The notes under the pieces are model-generated. The model had not been told where the DNA came from, ran no database searches, and saw only the letters and a list, made by a program, of their open reading frames with translations. Source: Amorphochlora amoebiformis (lineage: Eukaryota; Cercozoa; Chlorarachniophyceae). From it: a DNA stretch of 64,000 nt. Positions 63,491 through 64,000 of this stretch are shown one piece after another. The stretch covers positions 930,001 through 994,000 of the forward strand of contig BAAHQB010000015.1 of NCBI GenBank assembly GCA_054601695.1. Reading direction: 5' to 3'. The position numbers were made by a program, and so were the translations under genes. Every line of letters starts with the position of its first letter. Positions within the stretch are counted from its first letter, which is position 1.

Positions 63491-63708
63491 TTATATCTAT
63501 ATACACATATATATATATGTAGTATTGTATAATTTCAGCCAACGACACACAGTAATTATCTGTATCCATACATATATACATATCTATATGTATATACATA
63601 TATATATATATACATATATATATAATATTTATAAACTTTCAGGCATGCGTATTGCAGTCTACGCAAACTCTAGGGTCGCGTTGAAGTGCTACGATAAGCT
63701 CTCGGCTG
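62009..63708 (+). CDS. Vacuolar-type H+-translocating pyrophosphatase, 5' part (5 exons; gene continues)
   Basis: Exons 62009-62215, 62421-62470, 62579-62663, 62729-62846 and 63643-63708 join in phase with GT-AG borders; the gene continues past the right edge. V-PPases are multi-helix membrane pumps that use pyrophosphate hydrolysis to move protons into vacuoles or acidocalcisomes. Visible: an N-terminal hydrophobic segment ([20 protein letters not shown]), the early family region with two helices ([20 protein letters not shown]), then [20 protein letters not shown] and [16 protein letters not shown], matching the family's LTA..F.LGA.TS..SG..GM..A..ANVRTA pattern. The DxxxD/KxxxExxxD catalytic motifs and the K+-dependence residue lie beyond the window. 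ATG 62009 is the first in-frame Met before the hydrophobic segment. Confidence 0.9.
63355..63388 (+). repeat. Acceptor-edge copy of V-PPase exon 5
   Basis: TTTTAGGCATGCGTATTGCC lies about 285 bp upstream of the true acceptor edge TTTCAGGCATGCGTATTGCA at 63637-63656, with (TA)n between them. Confidence 0.85.
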
Positions 63709-63728
63709 GTATGTCACGAGTATTTACG

Positions 63729-63861
<133 letters not shown>

Positions 63862-63935
63862 TATAATAAATAATATGTCTCCATGTGCACATATTTATAA
63901 GTATAGAAGAAAATACATATAATATATATATATAT

Positions 63936-63967
<32 letters not shown>

Positions 63968-64000
63968 TTATATATATACCTATATATATATATATGTGCA

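Overview
This is an intron-rich nuclear window from a eukaryote. Most of it is (TA)n/(TATG)n microsatellite, and nearly all long open frames are translated microsatellite (runs of Ile/Tyr). The genes are chains of short, GC-richer exons of about 30 to 120 bases, usually with GT-AG borders, joined by TA-rich introns. I built them by hand from splice borders and phase. Telomere-type TTAGGG/CCCTAA arrays occur inside introns. The protein set (V-type H+-pyrophosphatase, SCAMP, an EEP phosphatase, an NHL-SAM protein) fits a free-living or photosynthetic protist, but nothing here fixes the lineage.

Layout, left to right. (1) 313-1511, minus: three exons of an unrecognised multi-pass membrane protein that runs off the left edge. 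(2) 4150-16495, minus: a C2H2 zinc-finger gene of at least seven fingers, most of them interrupted by an intron, with a Cys-containing heptapeptide repeat near its N-terminus. (3) 18655-23203, plus: a complete eight-exon short-chain dehydrogenase/reductase gene. (4) 24499-26110, minus: a complete eight-exon SCAMP gene; upstream of it at 26645-27050 is one unassigned minus-strand exon. (5) 28005-36863, plus: an endonuclease/exonuclease/phosphatase (CCR4-like) gene whose 5' end was not found. (6) 36.9-38.2 kb: a gap between convergent genes holding retroelement debris. (7) 38207-61752, minus: a gene of about 23.5 kb and 26 exons encoding a possible N-terminal membrane anchor, a basic/low-complexity region, a series of NHL repeats and a C-terminal SAM domain. 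(8) 62009 to beyond 63708, plus: the 5' part of a vacuolar-type H+-pyrophosphatase gene, head-to-head with (7) across 256 bp.

The most unusual feature is structural. At many exons, in all five of the large intron-containing genes except SCAMP, the exon edge together with its splice site has been copied one to six times into the adjoining intron, with the copies separated by (TA)n. Copies of an acceptor edge lie upstream of the exon and copies of a donor edge lie downstream. The result is rows of decoy splice sites and, in one case, an 86-bp satellite. The genes show no sign of forming a common pathway.
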